In this document: positions 24,601-34,260 of the stretch, one piece after another
How the letters are laid out: every line of letters starts with the position of its first letter
Position numbering within the stretch: the stretch's first letter is position 1
From: Scilla litardierei
Taxonomy: Eukaryota > Streptophyta > Magnoliopsida > Asparagales > Asparagaceae
NCBI GenBank assembly: GCA_030789695.1
Contig: CM061130.1
Span: 9,229,860 to 9,293,859, forward strand
DNA length: 64,000 nucleotides
Direction of reading: 5' to 3'
Made by a program: the position numbers and the translations under genes
The notes under the pieces: generated by a model
Database searches by the model: none
What the model was told of the DNA's origin: nothing
Seen by the model: the letters and a program-made list of their open reading frames with translations, nothing else

Positions 24601-25714
24601 TATAATATTCCTTCGAATATCTGGAGCGAAAAGGACATCATGAAGTACGATAGTGCGATCGTTATCCAAGACGAGCTTGCACGTCCCAACGCCTTTCAAC
24701 ACGTGTGTTGTTTCCTACATATATCCACTTCGTTCCTTGGGGTATCCGGTGATACTCCACGAAGGACCGTCTGTCCCTTGCTATGTGGTTGGTGGCACCT
24801 GAATCAATTATCCAAAATGGATTAGATTCTATAAGAAATATTGAACTAGAAACACATAAGTTACCTTGTCACCTCCATCCGTACAAGAACGGGCATAGTG
24901 ACCTAACTTGTTGCACTTGAAGCACTTGATCCTCTTCAAGTCTTTCTTCTTGCGACATTTCTTGTTCACACCCTTCTGTTTGGGTTTTTTGGTAGACGCT
25001 GGTTGCCTTTTATGTTCATGATCATACTTCGAGCGATTTTTACGTTTCTTTCCCCCGTGCGAGGAACTAGCAACCATGTGCACTTCTGCACTTGGCTTGG
25101 CGGCCGCAAGCCGCTCTTCCTCTAACTCGAGGTGCTTAGAAACATCACTGAAATTCTTGATGCTCTCATTATGAGTGAGATGCATCTTCATTTGCTCCCC
25201 ATTCAATTGGTAGAGAACGTATGACCGCTTGGATTTGTTACTCATCAATGAGAACATGACATGCATCCTTTAACTCTGAAATAAGATTCGCCATGTGTCG
25301 CAGATGCATTCCCATGGAATGATTTGGACGTTTTTTGTACGAATCAAATTTTATAGTTAAAGAGCGAAGTTTGGTCACCGAGGTGCCACCAAACTTCTCC
25401 TCCAGCTTGGACTATATGTCCATAGCTAGGTCATGTTCTCGGAAGATTCGCATTATATCGTCGGCCATACTTGACAACAACGTAATGCGAGCAATCTTGT
25501 TCTTCCGAGACCAAGCATCAAAGGCTTCCTTGTCTCTTCTGTGTTGGGCCGTAGTGCCTAACTCAGGTTCAATCATTATGTTCGTTAGAGTTTCGAACAC
25601 TTCTTGCTCCTCTAGAACATATTGTATCTTTATGGACCATAGTTTGTAATTATCACCGTTGAGTTTTTCACCTTTGTTCAACTCAGCGACAATATTCTTA
25701 GTAGCGGAAGACAT
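21631..25714 (-). pseudogene. Copia gag-pol polyprotein, copia-1 (broken)
   Basis: The gag ATG is at 25714 (MSSATKNIVAELNKGEKL). Recognisable in order are the gag core, zinc knuckle CFKCNKLGHYARSC (about 24925-24885), integrase (His-His-Cys-Cys finger with CEHCLVGKSC, LIHSDICGPM, RTDRGGEY), reverse transcriptase with FVDD in place of the usual YVDD, and RNase H ending KHLSSQGLRKS at 21631. Lesions include TGG-to-TAG and CAA-to-TAA type stops in gag, a small indel after SLP near 25210, a TGA at 23002 where copia-2 has AGA, a stop near 22180 and a TGA at 21805 where copia-2 has TGT. The element cannot encode a full polyprotein. Confidence 0.9.
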
Positions 25715-25729
25715 TTTAGCTTTAAAATG

Positions 25730-27226
25730 CTGCAAAAGACATAAAAACAAGTTCGATCAAAAAACATTGCATAAAATTTTATATTTGATAAGTTACTTTC
25801 GAAAAATATTGAAGATGTTGCTCTAGAATCGGAAAGGTCATTACGATGCCAATCACCATATAGAACAACTTTCAATAGTTCCCCATCACTTTATCAAACA
25901 ATGGTACTCTTATAGTACTTGTAGAGGAAAAAGCATTTTTGAAAACGTATTTTGCACACGTATTTTGCAGCAGGAGGTAGTGGCCTGCCCCGGCCATTGC
26001 CGGAGTCGAGCCGTGGTCGTGCCAAGTCTAGATTCCCCATGCATGGCGTTTTGCCGTATGCAACTACCGTCGGTCCCGTATGGGCCGGCCATGCAGACCC
26101 CCCTATCACTTTGGTCGAGGCCGGGGCTCGGCCAGGGGCCGGTCGGTGCTCGGTCAGGGGCCGGCCAGGGCCCTGGCCCCCTCGGCCAGGTCCTCGGCCA
26201 GGGCCGGCCTGGCCCTGGCCTCGGCCAGGGCCGTCCCTGGCCCTGGTAGAGGCCAGGGCGCCTCGGCCCTTGCCTCGGCCAGGGCCGGCCTCTGGCCTGG
26301 CCAGAGAGGCCAGGGCCGACTGTGGCCCTGGCCAGAGAGGCCAGGGCCGGCCTGGCCCTGTCCAGAGAAGCCAGGGATGGCCTCTGGCCTGGCCCTGGCC
26401 GAGGCCAGGGCGCCTCTGCCCTGGCCCGGCCAGGGCCGGCCTCTGGCCCTGGCCAGAGAGGCCAGGGCCTGCCTCTGGCCTGGCTCTGGCCTCGGCCAGG
26501 GCCTGCCATAGCCCTGGCAGAGAGACCAGGGCCGGCCTCTGGCCCTGGCCTTGGCCAGGGCCAGCCATGGCCCTGGCCGAGGCCAGGGTGCCCCTGGCCG
26601 GCCGCCCTGGTCGATGCCAGGGCCGGCCATGGCCTTGGACGGCCGGCCTTCCCTTCTTGGAGTCCACCCCCCCCCTTCGGGGGGTGGTGCTTGGTTGTCC
26701 TTGGCCGAAGCCAACCCCCTCCCCAATGCGGAGGGGGGGTGCATTGCACCATGCCCTTCCATGGCAATCTTCTTCTCCGATGAGAAGTTTTGGTAACTAT
26801 CATCTTCTCCGATGAGACACCCGTTCATCGAGAAAGTGGTTGGGCTTTAATGGCCGTGTGCCAAAAACACACTTTCGCGGTCGTAAACTACACGCTCCAC
26901 ATGAAGAGAGTTCACATTTCCTATTGAATGGAGACTCAGCATCCATGAAGAGTGCGAGTTTGGCGAGATGAACGGTTAGTTCTTCCCGTCACGGAGAGTT
27001 CCTGCCATATCTGTAATGGCAAAAGACCCTAACGTGAAAGGAACAACTTTTAACGTTCTCTTCGTCACGATGCGCTCCTACCATATCCATAATGGAAGGA
27101 AACTCATTCGTGAATGAGACAACGTGTCATTCATCGGTGAGACCGGGGCGAACCCGTGTGGCTCTGATACCAATGTGGGATCCAGTTATAAGGATGATGT
27201 AGGATCGAATGAGAGGAGAGACTTAC
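25730..27226 (-). other. Leader of copia-1 with candidate 1.5-kb intron
   Basis: In the LTR a GTAAGT donor begins at 27226 (context AACGTAAGTC). An acceptor TGTCTTTTGCAG ends at 25730, 16 bases before the gag ATG. Copia-2 keeps both sites at the matching places. The interval contains the primer-binding site and the GC-rich repeat tract. The sites are seen; splicing is predicted only. Confidence 0.5.
26110..26650. repeat. GC-rich CCAGGG/CCCTGG repeat in copia-1 leader
   Basis: Irregular repetition of GGCCAGGGCCGGCC-type words, nearly self-complementary and dense in CCWGG. It creates long overlapping open frames on both strands that are composition artefacts. A matching tract occupies the same place in copia-2. 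Confidence 0.9.
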
Positions 27227-27701
27227 GTTAGCGTACGCTGCGCTGTAGTCTCTGAACTTTGCCCTCGGATTCGCCACAACGATCAGTACTTCATCACAGA
27301 GGATCGAAGCAGCGTTTTCACCGTCTAAATCTCTACTTGGATGAAGAACTTTAATGGAAGGGAGAAGAGGAAAAAGATTGCCTTATGCAAACTTATGGCA
27401 TTAATGATTAGCCTTAAATGCATTACCCTTGGGTCCTATTTATAGGCTTTAGGGGTAGTTATTGTAGGAAATAACTTCATATAAGCTTATTAGCTTATAT
27501 TAACACCCTTGCTTATCCTCTTCTTCATGCACTTATCAAGTGCCTTTATGCACTTATAATGTGACTTTTTCCCCTTATCGAGTGGTCCTTTTCACACATG
27601 AAAAGGTTCCCTTCTCACATGCTTTCATGCACGTGACATCTGAGGTCCGTAGACCCTCATACATCCCCTCATGGGTGTATATATGTCGTCCATATCCAAC
27701 A
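27174..27701 (-). repeat. 5' LTR of copia-1
   Basis: 528 bp, same length as the partner LTR at 20104. The primer-binding site lies immediately inside it at 27172-27160. Confidence 0.92.
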
Positions 27702-28616
27702 GCTAGGACGCCTATTTGCTGCGGCGGCCTGATTACCCTCTTGGCCATTTTGTGCGGAGTTGACCTCCCAGCTGGCTTGCTAAGACCACCGGGCCCCACC
27801 TCACTCTCCATAGATTTCATGGCCCGGATGAGGATGCTTCGTCCTCCTGGTCAGCGCCACTGGATATGGCTGCACGGTCCCCACGGTGCCGATTACATGA
27901 TTCTCCCGAACCCTGCTCGGACGCATATTGGACCTGCGGGCGGAGAGTTGAGTCCAGCGATGGATCTCCTTATCCCCGCCGCATACGTGCTTGAGCCTGA
28001 GGGTGCTCAGCAGGAGCCCCTCCTTCCACCCCTTGACCCTGTGATCCCTCAGCCTGCACATGCTTCGTCTACACCTCCCGACACCTGTGTCCACACGTCT
28101 GTTAGTGTCGGGAGAACTTTAGCTGAGTCCACCCACACCACCACCTCTACTATCCCCATGTCGATAGATCTCATTTCTGCTGCTAGCCCCGAGCGTCCCC
28201 CCACCATAGTTGAGAGCGGCGAGCCCTCTTTTGCTTCCGCGGTGGAGATCCTTTCCTCATTTATGTTCTCGACCCCTGGGGAGTCTTTTCCTTCACATTT
28301 CACGACCTCCCCAGTCATCGACCTCACTGTCTCCACTGCCACTGTATTTTCCGAGAGCGTCGTGATGTCTGTCCCCACGTTTGTGTCACTGACCTCTCTG
28401 CCCGCCTCGTCGTTTGCCACCACTTCCACCTCTGCCGCTGCTCCATCCTCTTCTACTTTGCCTGTGTCTCGGCCTCCCACAGAGGCTGAGCATCACTTAG
28501 CGAGCACAGCACCACCGCACCACCCCACCATCGCACATATACTTACAGTAGCCGTGCGAGACAGCCCCACGCTTCATCTGTTCGACCTTCCTCTCCACCT
28601 CCCCCCGACACTCTAG

Positions 28617-30735
28617 TTCAGCACCTCCGTGCTCTAGAGTAGGCAGTTAGTGGACTTAGAGGAGATTTTAGGTCTCTCTCCGCTACTGTCGATGCCTTGC
28701 AGAGGCAGGCCGCTTTACTGCCTGGTATTCAGGCTTGCCTGAGCCAGATCCTTGCACGACTGCCTCCGCTACCCACACCCACCCAGCGTCCACCTCGACC
28801 ACCACCTCCGCCACAGGACGCTGCTGGTGCACCCCCACCCCCTTAGGCACACACTGGATGCCTTCCATACTTTTGCTTTCGATTCGCTGGATATTCTGGA
28901 TCTATTGATTTTGCACCCCTCCTCCACACTTTTTGGTCACACCTGTCTATATCTTTTTGGGAGTGAGGGAGTATTTTTGGGGACACCTATCTGGTACTAT
29001 TTTGATCTCTGCATGCACCACCCGTATATCTGCATTCATCACTTGCATTCACATCACATTTTTCTTTTTATTATCTTTTCATTTTATTTTCATCATGCAT
29101 GCATCCTCACCCTTCCCACCCGTTTTTGTCTCTCAGTATGCCACACTTTGCATATTGAGGACACTGTGTACTTTAGCTTGGGAGAGTGAGTTCTCACGTA
29201 CTTTTTATTTTCGTCGTCCTTTATTCTTATTTTCCCACATTTTCTTTTTCTTTTCGCTTATTTTCACCCACTTTTTCTTTTTTTTCATGCATCACGTTTT
29301 TCTTACTTTTTATGTGTGTTGCATTTGTACAGTAGTCTTTATTTTCTTTCTATCCTTATTTCTTTTATCCTCTTTGCTAGATATGAATTTTATGTGATGA
29401 TGATGACGTGGCATTAGCTTATCTCTATATGCATATTGTCTTGTCATGCCATAGTTTTTATTTCAGATATCATATGCTATGTCTTGCTATGCATTTGAGA
29501 TAGTAACCCGCACTTTCATGTATGAATATGGATGAAATTCTTTTATTAGCGAAGTCTGATGATTTTTACTGTATACTCTTCATAGAAAACACACCAAGCT
29601 TCACACATTGATTGCTTATATCTGGAGTACGGCTTTCTTTTCTTATATCACTTCTTATTGCATGAAAATTGTACGCTTCACTTTCAGGTTGATTGAATGT
29701 ATGCTAGGTTGATATAACTGGATTAGTTTACTTTCTGAGATTAAACTGAGTAGATTACATTACTCTGCTGAAAGTCGTCATGCACATTCTATAGAGTGAA
29801 CCGAGTGTTACATATATTTCTTCCTCCACATATCTTGAGCATTATTTCTATACTTAAAATCATTGGTGAATCTCCCTTTAGCGAATCTTATATTGGCATT
29901 TTCCCCCGCTATAAAAATACATGCTCCATACCCCCAAAATCAAAAAGAAACGAAAAAATGCATGTATACCTTTCTATCTTTTGATTTGGGATCACAGTTG
30001 TATATATGATTTAAAAAAAGAGAAAAGAGAACAGAAGTTCATATATGATCACATCTCATACTCTTTCTCTCTTTCTCCCCTCTTTTATTTTTATTTTTTT
30101 GGAGCTTCAAAAATGGGGAATAAGCTTATTGATTTATCTTATGCCACCGCGCTTATAGATAAGCTTGGGGGAGAGGATCTAATGATGTGTGAGAGAGTGA
30201 CTACTTGATTATGCATGACAAACTAAGCTAGGTAATTTTCTATACTCGTTGAGATTACTAAAAGTTTTACGAAATCCAGAAATTGAAACTTAGCATGCAT
30301 TTCATGAAAACCATACATTTATATTCTTATTGATCCATATTATGTGATATCTCTTATACTCCAAATAGAAAGCATTCAATTGAAAAGTGTGTGGTCTATG
30401 ATTATGTATACCGCTTTAGATGCTTCAGACGATGTTAACTCTAGAATGATTCCATATTTCATACTATTTTGATATTCTTGGGTTTTCTATTTTGAATGCA
30501 TCCATATGATTATGATATCGAGATTAAAATCTTTGGCATGTGTTTTATATTCGACGTGTGCTATATGAGTAAGCAAACCCCACGTCCTGAGATAATGATC
30601 TAGCGCCTCTCTCTTTGTTTTCTTTCCTTATCTATTTCTATTTCTTTCATCTTTCCTTTTTATTATTTTTTCCATCGGGTTCGCCTTTTACTTATCTTCC
30701 TCGAGGACGAGCAAGAGGTAAGCTTGGTGGATTTT
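28617..30735 (+). other. 3' untranslated region and polypurine tract of Athila copy A
   Basis: No gene is supported. The first 230 bp still resemble decayed ORF1 tail. AT-rich and pyrimidine-rich sequence follows, collinear with copy B 8170-6300. It ends GAGGACGAGCAAGAGGTAAG then CTTGGTGGATTTT just before the LTR, an Athila-type polypurine region. Confidence 0.8.
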
Positions 30736-32534
30736 TGATCACTCCATATTTTACACCTTTTTTCTGCATGTTTTCATGACGTTTTGGTCACCCATATCGT
30801 GTTTTTTACGATTATTCGATAATATTGTGATGCTTTTTCACTATTTCTTGTTATTGTCGTATTTCAGGAGATATGGAGTGATTTGGAGCGAAAATGAGAT
30901 CAAAGGAGTTTTACGCACTCCGGAGTGTCACACACGGCTTATTTGATGAGTTATCAGTGATAGAGGATGAGCGGAAGAAGAAGGAAATTGATAGGAGCGA
31001 CGAGGAAGCGAAAAGGAGAAGAAATAAGCTCAGGAGCACCTCACTCGGCCGAATGGCTAGTCATTCGACCGAGTGAAAGATCACACTCGCCCGAGTAGAA
31101 CGGATACGCACTGCAGATTTTTAGCGTTCACTCGGCCGAGCAAGGAATTCCATTCGGACGAGTAAGAAAGCTCACTCGCCCGAGTGGTACAGGGAAATCA
31201 GACAAAAAAGAGCCGAAGTTACTGGAAAATCTGAGAAAGCTCACTCGGCCAAACATGATAGCTACTCGGCCGAATGAAGAAGACTGCTCGGCCGAGTCAC
31301 ACCGAGAGACAGACCCTTGAAAATCCTGAAGTTACTGTTTTTGCACAGGGTTTGTCACTCGGCCGAGTGACCCTCTCCGACTGCTGCTAGGAATGCGAAT
31401 TCTGGGCTGCGCAGGGGTAGTTTTGTTACGATTTTTTGGACATTTTTGGCTTGTATTTAAGCCATGTTTTTACCCTAGTTTTAGGAGAGACTTGAATTAT
31501 TTTTTTAAAGAGTTCTTTTAGGTTTTTGACGGCTATTCTTTGGAAAAATCTCAGTTGGAGATCATTGGCTACGTCATTGGTTTGTTCTTTCTTGTTAAAA
31601 ACTCAATTTTTATGAATTGTTTCTCTTTTGCAATGAATTGTGCCATGATTATTATTTTTATTTCTGAGATTTTCATGATGATTAGTGAGTAGTTCCGTCG
31701 TTCTAGGGCCTATGGATGAACCTTATGGACCCGATTTTTGAATTGTGATAAATTGGTAGATTTGTTGTTGGAATTGATATTGGTTAGATTGTGATTGATA
31801 TATTACGAGTAGCTAGGAATTCATATCGATTGGGATTTGTAGGAGATTGGATCCCAATTGGTAGGAAGGCCTAGATATTCGATTTAGATTGATAATTGAA
31901 TTTCTCTAGACTTGGTTTGCAAGAGATTGGACCAAAGCTAGGATTTTTAATTATGAGTCTATATTAATATTCGTTTGCAAGAGATTGGACCAAAGCTAGG
32001 ATTTTTAATTATGAGTCTATATTAATATTCGTTTGCAAGAGATTGGACGAATAAGAACTATCATAACCTAGATCGTAGCTCGAGTTTGCACAAGAGTGGG
32101 CTCGAGATGTGATTAGACGATGATGTCGATCTTCACGCTAGCGGCTTAGGCTAGGGTTTGCACGAGAGTGGGCCCTAACCTAGGTTTGATATAGACTGGC
32201 AATAGCGCGAGAGCGTGAGCTTGGTTCTACATTTAGTTACGACTAGTTCACCTATATTCGAGCTTAGCAACAATGAAATTTATGATTCACAAGGATGAGA
32301 GATGGTCCGTAGTGGGAATTTCCTATCCCTAGACGCTTTATTATATTGATATTTCTTGCTATTTGAATGATTGTGATGATTACACCAAAATTATTCTTAT
32401 TCTCTTAATAGCTTGGCAATTAAAGTGAGATACTGTCAATTGTCCTCCCTGTGTTCGATACCCGCTCGTCGCTACACCGTGCGCTTGCTGTAAGATTACA
32501 AGTCGTTTTTCGGGTGTATATCTGGACGCGATCA
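30736..32534 (+). repeat. 3' LTR of Athila copy A
   Basis: 1799 bp, TGATCACTCC to GGACGCGATCA, followed by the target duplication CTCCC. It contains the palindrome array (31042-31369) and TATA-like TATTTAAG near 31455. A short deletion in the array relative to the 5' LTR removes one palindrome pair. Confidence 0.92.
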
Positions 32535-33545
32535 CTCCCCTCCAACAAACATAACATGGGCGTGATCTTGCCAGTCGCTCATGCTTCCTCCCGGTGTAGA
32601 CACGGTGGAAGATGCATGTGGTTCATTAACCAACTTTTCCAATCTCTCTACGAATTTGTGAAGAGAATCAAATTTTGTATAGAGCTCTGCCACTACCTTT
32701 GCTTCATAGATACTTACCAGCTTCAAGGATGACGAAGAATTCCCCCTTTCGTCGGTCCACTACTGATTATTCGACGCCATCTCCTCAAGTAAGGCCGTAG
32801 CGTCATCCGGTGTCTTTGACAAGATAGCTCCATTGGCGGTTGCATCAATTATTTGCTTTGTGCTCGGTTGCAATCTGTTATAGAAGCTATGCACAAGCTC
32901 CCATGGCTCAATGCTATGGTGGGGGCATTGGTGTTGGAGATCCTTGAAATGCTTCCACGCCTCATATAGAGTTTCTTGAGGGCCTTGCTTGAAGGAAATC
33001 AGTGCGCTTCGTATCTTAATAGTCTTGGATGGCGGATAAAACTTGTTTACAAATGTGCTTGCTAGGTCATCCTAAGTGGTGAAGATCCCCTCGACTTGCG
33101 TCCTCAACCAATACAATGCCTTATCTCGAAGAGTAAACAGGAAGAGGCGCAGTCGAATAGCGTCAACCGGCACGCCAGGCATCTGGAAAGTGGAGCATTT
33201 AGCCAAGAACGATTGCAGATGGTAGTGCGGGTTTTCTTGTGAGTTCCCATGGAATGGGTCTTGTTGCATCAACACTACAAGTCATGTCTTCAGCTCAAAG
33301 TTCTTGGCGGTCACCAACTCTAGCATGACTATAGAAGAGGTGGTAGACGTGGTCTTGGGCCGTAGCCTATCTCAGATGGAGACAAGCCTAGCCATACGCT
33401 GTGCTAGCTCCTCTGGTGTGTCCGGCGCAGCCATTTGATTTTTCTCTATAGAAAATCTCCTTTCAGCTCTAAGCCTCCTTGCTGTATGCTCGATCTCATG
33501 GTCGAATAATATGTCTTCTTGGGGCACCTTCGATCTCGTGTACAT
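32535..33545 (-). pseudogene. Gag N-terminal part, Athila copy B
   Basis: The start MYTRSKVPQ at 33545 corresponds to MYTRSTEHQ of copy A. The capsid core (AIRLRLFLFTLRDKALYWLR, FYPPSKT, CPHHSIEPWELVHSFYN) is clear. It continues at 13354 after copy A, and removing one CTCCC copy restores the GGEQGEGAMEQ reading across the junction. At least three stops are visible, where copy A has Trp (TGG-to-TAG type), Arg and Gln. All fit C-to-T change on one strand or the other. Confidence 0.85.
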
Positions 33546-33711
33546 GAACAGAAAAAGAGAGTCTAGATAGAATTGTTAGCACAATAGAGGAATAAAAGAG
33601 TGAAGATAATAAAATAAAAAGAATAGCTAAGTAAAGAAAAATAAAACCGTCGCCTCCCCAGCAACGACAACAAAAACTTGATCGTTCCCCCTGATACACG
33701 CCCCGGTGGAC
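33546..33711 (-). other. Leader, decayed primer site and LTR stub of copy B
   Basis: On the minus strand, 33711-33679 ends GGAACGATCA, the last 33 bp of the copy B 5' LTR. The primer-binding region TTTTGTTGTCGTTGCTGGGG is a mutated tRNA-Asp type site. Copia-2 starts at 33712, inside this LTR. Confidence 0.75.
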
Positions 33712-34260
33712 TGTTGGATATGGACGACACGAATACACCCATGAGGGGATGTATGAGGGTATACGGACCTCAAATGTCGCGTGCATGAAGGCGTGCACGA
33801 AGGGAACCTTTTCTCGTGTGAAAAGGACCACTCGATAAGTGGAAAAAGCCACTCGATAAGTGGAAAAAGTCACTTTATAAGTGCATAAAGGCACTTGATA
33901 AGTGAATGAAGAAGAGGATAAATGAATGCGCTTTTATAGGCTAATAAGCTTATAATTGGTTATTTCCTACAATAACCACCCCTAAAGCCTATAAATAGGA
34001 CCCAAGGGTAAGGCATTCATAACACACTTTCCATGCCATAAGTTTGCATAAGGCATCTTATGTTCTTCTTCTCCCTTCCATTAAAATCCTCTTCTAGTTA
34101 GAGATTTAGGCGGTGAAACTCTGCTTCGATCCTCTGTGACGAAGTATCGACCGTTGTGGCGAATCCGAGGGCAAAGTTCAGAGATTACGGTGCTACGTAC
34201 GCAAACGTAAGTCTCTACTTTATTTCGATCCTAACGTCGCTGTTTTGACAGGATCCCACA
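33712..34260 (+). repeat. 5' LTR of copia-2
   Basis: TGTTGGATATGG to GGATCCCACA, 549 bp, 21 bp longer than the copia-1 LTR. TATAAATA is at 33990-33997 and a GTAAGT donor at 34207. The primer site TGGTATCCGAGCC (from 34262) carries one change from TGGTATCAGAGCC. Confidence 0.9.
33828..33997 (+). promoter_or_regulatory. 21-bp phased hairpin array and TATA box in copia LTR
   Basis: Four inverted-repeat motifs start at 33828, 33849, 33870 and 33891, exactly 21 bp apart. Two are CCACTCGATAAGTGG and two are variants (TCACTTTATAAGTG, GCACTTGATAAGTG). TATAAATA follows at 33990. Copia-1 has three such motifs with the same spacing. Confidence 0.65.

Larger units (their letters stand above)
20104..27701 (-). 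mobile_element. Ty1/copia element copia-1, complete ends
   Basis: Two 528-bp LTRs (20104-20631 and 27174-27701) read TGTGGGATCC...CATATCCAACA on the plus strand. The target duplication GCTAG lies at 20099-20103 and 27702-27706. On the minus strand the primer-binding site TGGTATCAGAGCC (27172-27160) fits initiator tRNA-Met. The purine stretch GAGTGGGAGA abuts the 3' LTR at 20632. LTRs differ at about 22 of 528 positions by eye (about 4 percent). The 20632-21630 segment is 3' untranslated sequence with no gene. Homology to copia-2 covers the whole internal region. Confidence 0.93.
19268..28616 (+). pseudogene. Athila ORF1/env-like protein, copy A, split by copia-1
   Basis: The gene is 19268-20103 plus 27707-28616; the copia insertion and one copy of its GCTAG target duplication lie between. 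The frame continues exactly across the insertion site, giving about 581 codons. The start MPPRLRPRTREPAS and a Pro-rich tract are followed by YDNVGWRDFLSVSTGTYIRP (ATHILA ORF-1 family pattern), TLDMLRAFFQWPTVPDPD, and after the insertion LPAGLLRPPGPTSLS and a long Ser/Thr/Pro-rich tail. Only one in-frame stop is seen (TAG near 19475, a CAG-to-TAG type change). No signal peptide or clear membrane segment is evident to me, so an envelope role is not supported by the sequence. The protein was nearly intact when copia-1 landed. Confidence 0.82.
13360..32534 (+). mobile_element. Athila-like Ty3/gypsy element, copy A (complete ends, RT-less)
   Basis: The LTRs at 13360-15176 and 30736-32534 both start TGATCACTCC and end CGATCA. 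The 5-bp target duplication CTCCC flanks the element (13355-13359 and 32535-32539). The primer-binding site matches tRNA-Asp with one mismatch. The internal order is gag, protease, palindrome array, ORF1 and 3' untranslated region. Copia-1 is inserted in ORF1. LTRs differ by roughly 5 percent by eye over a 620-bp stretch plus a short indel. No reverse transcriptase, RNase H or integrase is encoded anywhere in the Athila-derived part. Confidence 0.9.

Noticed and set aside
25894..26828. Several overlapping open frames of 140-297 codons on both strands
   Set aside because: They come from the low-complexity GC-rich copia leader, with Gly/Pro/Arg/Ala-rich translations in every frame. A leader repeat explains them better than a gene.
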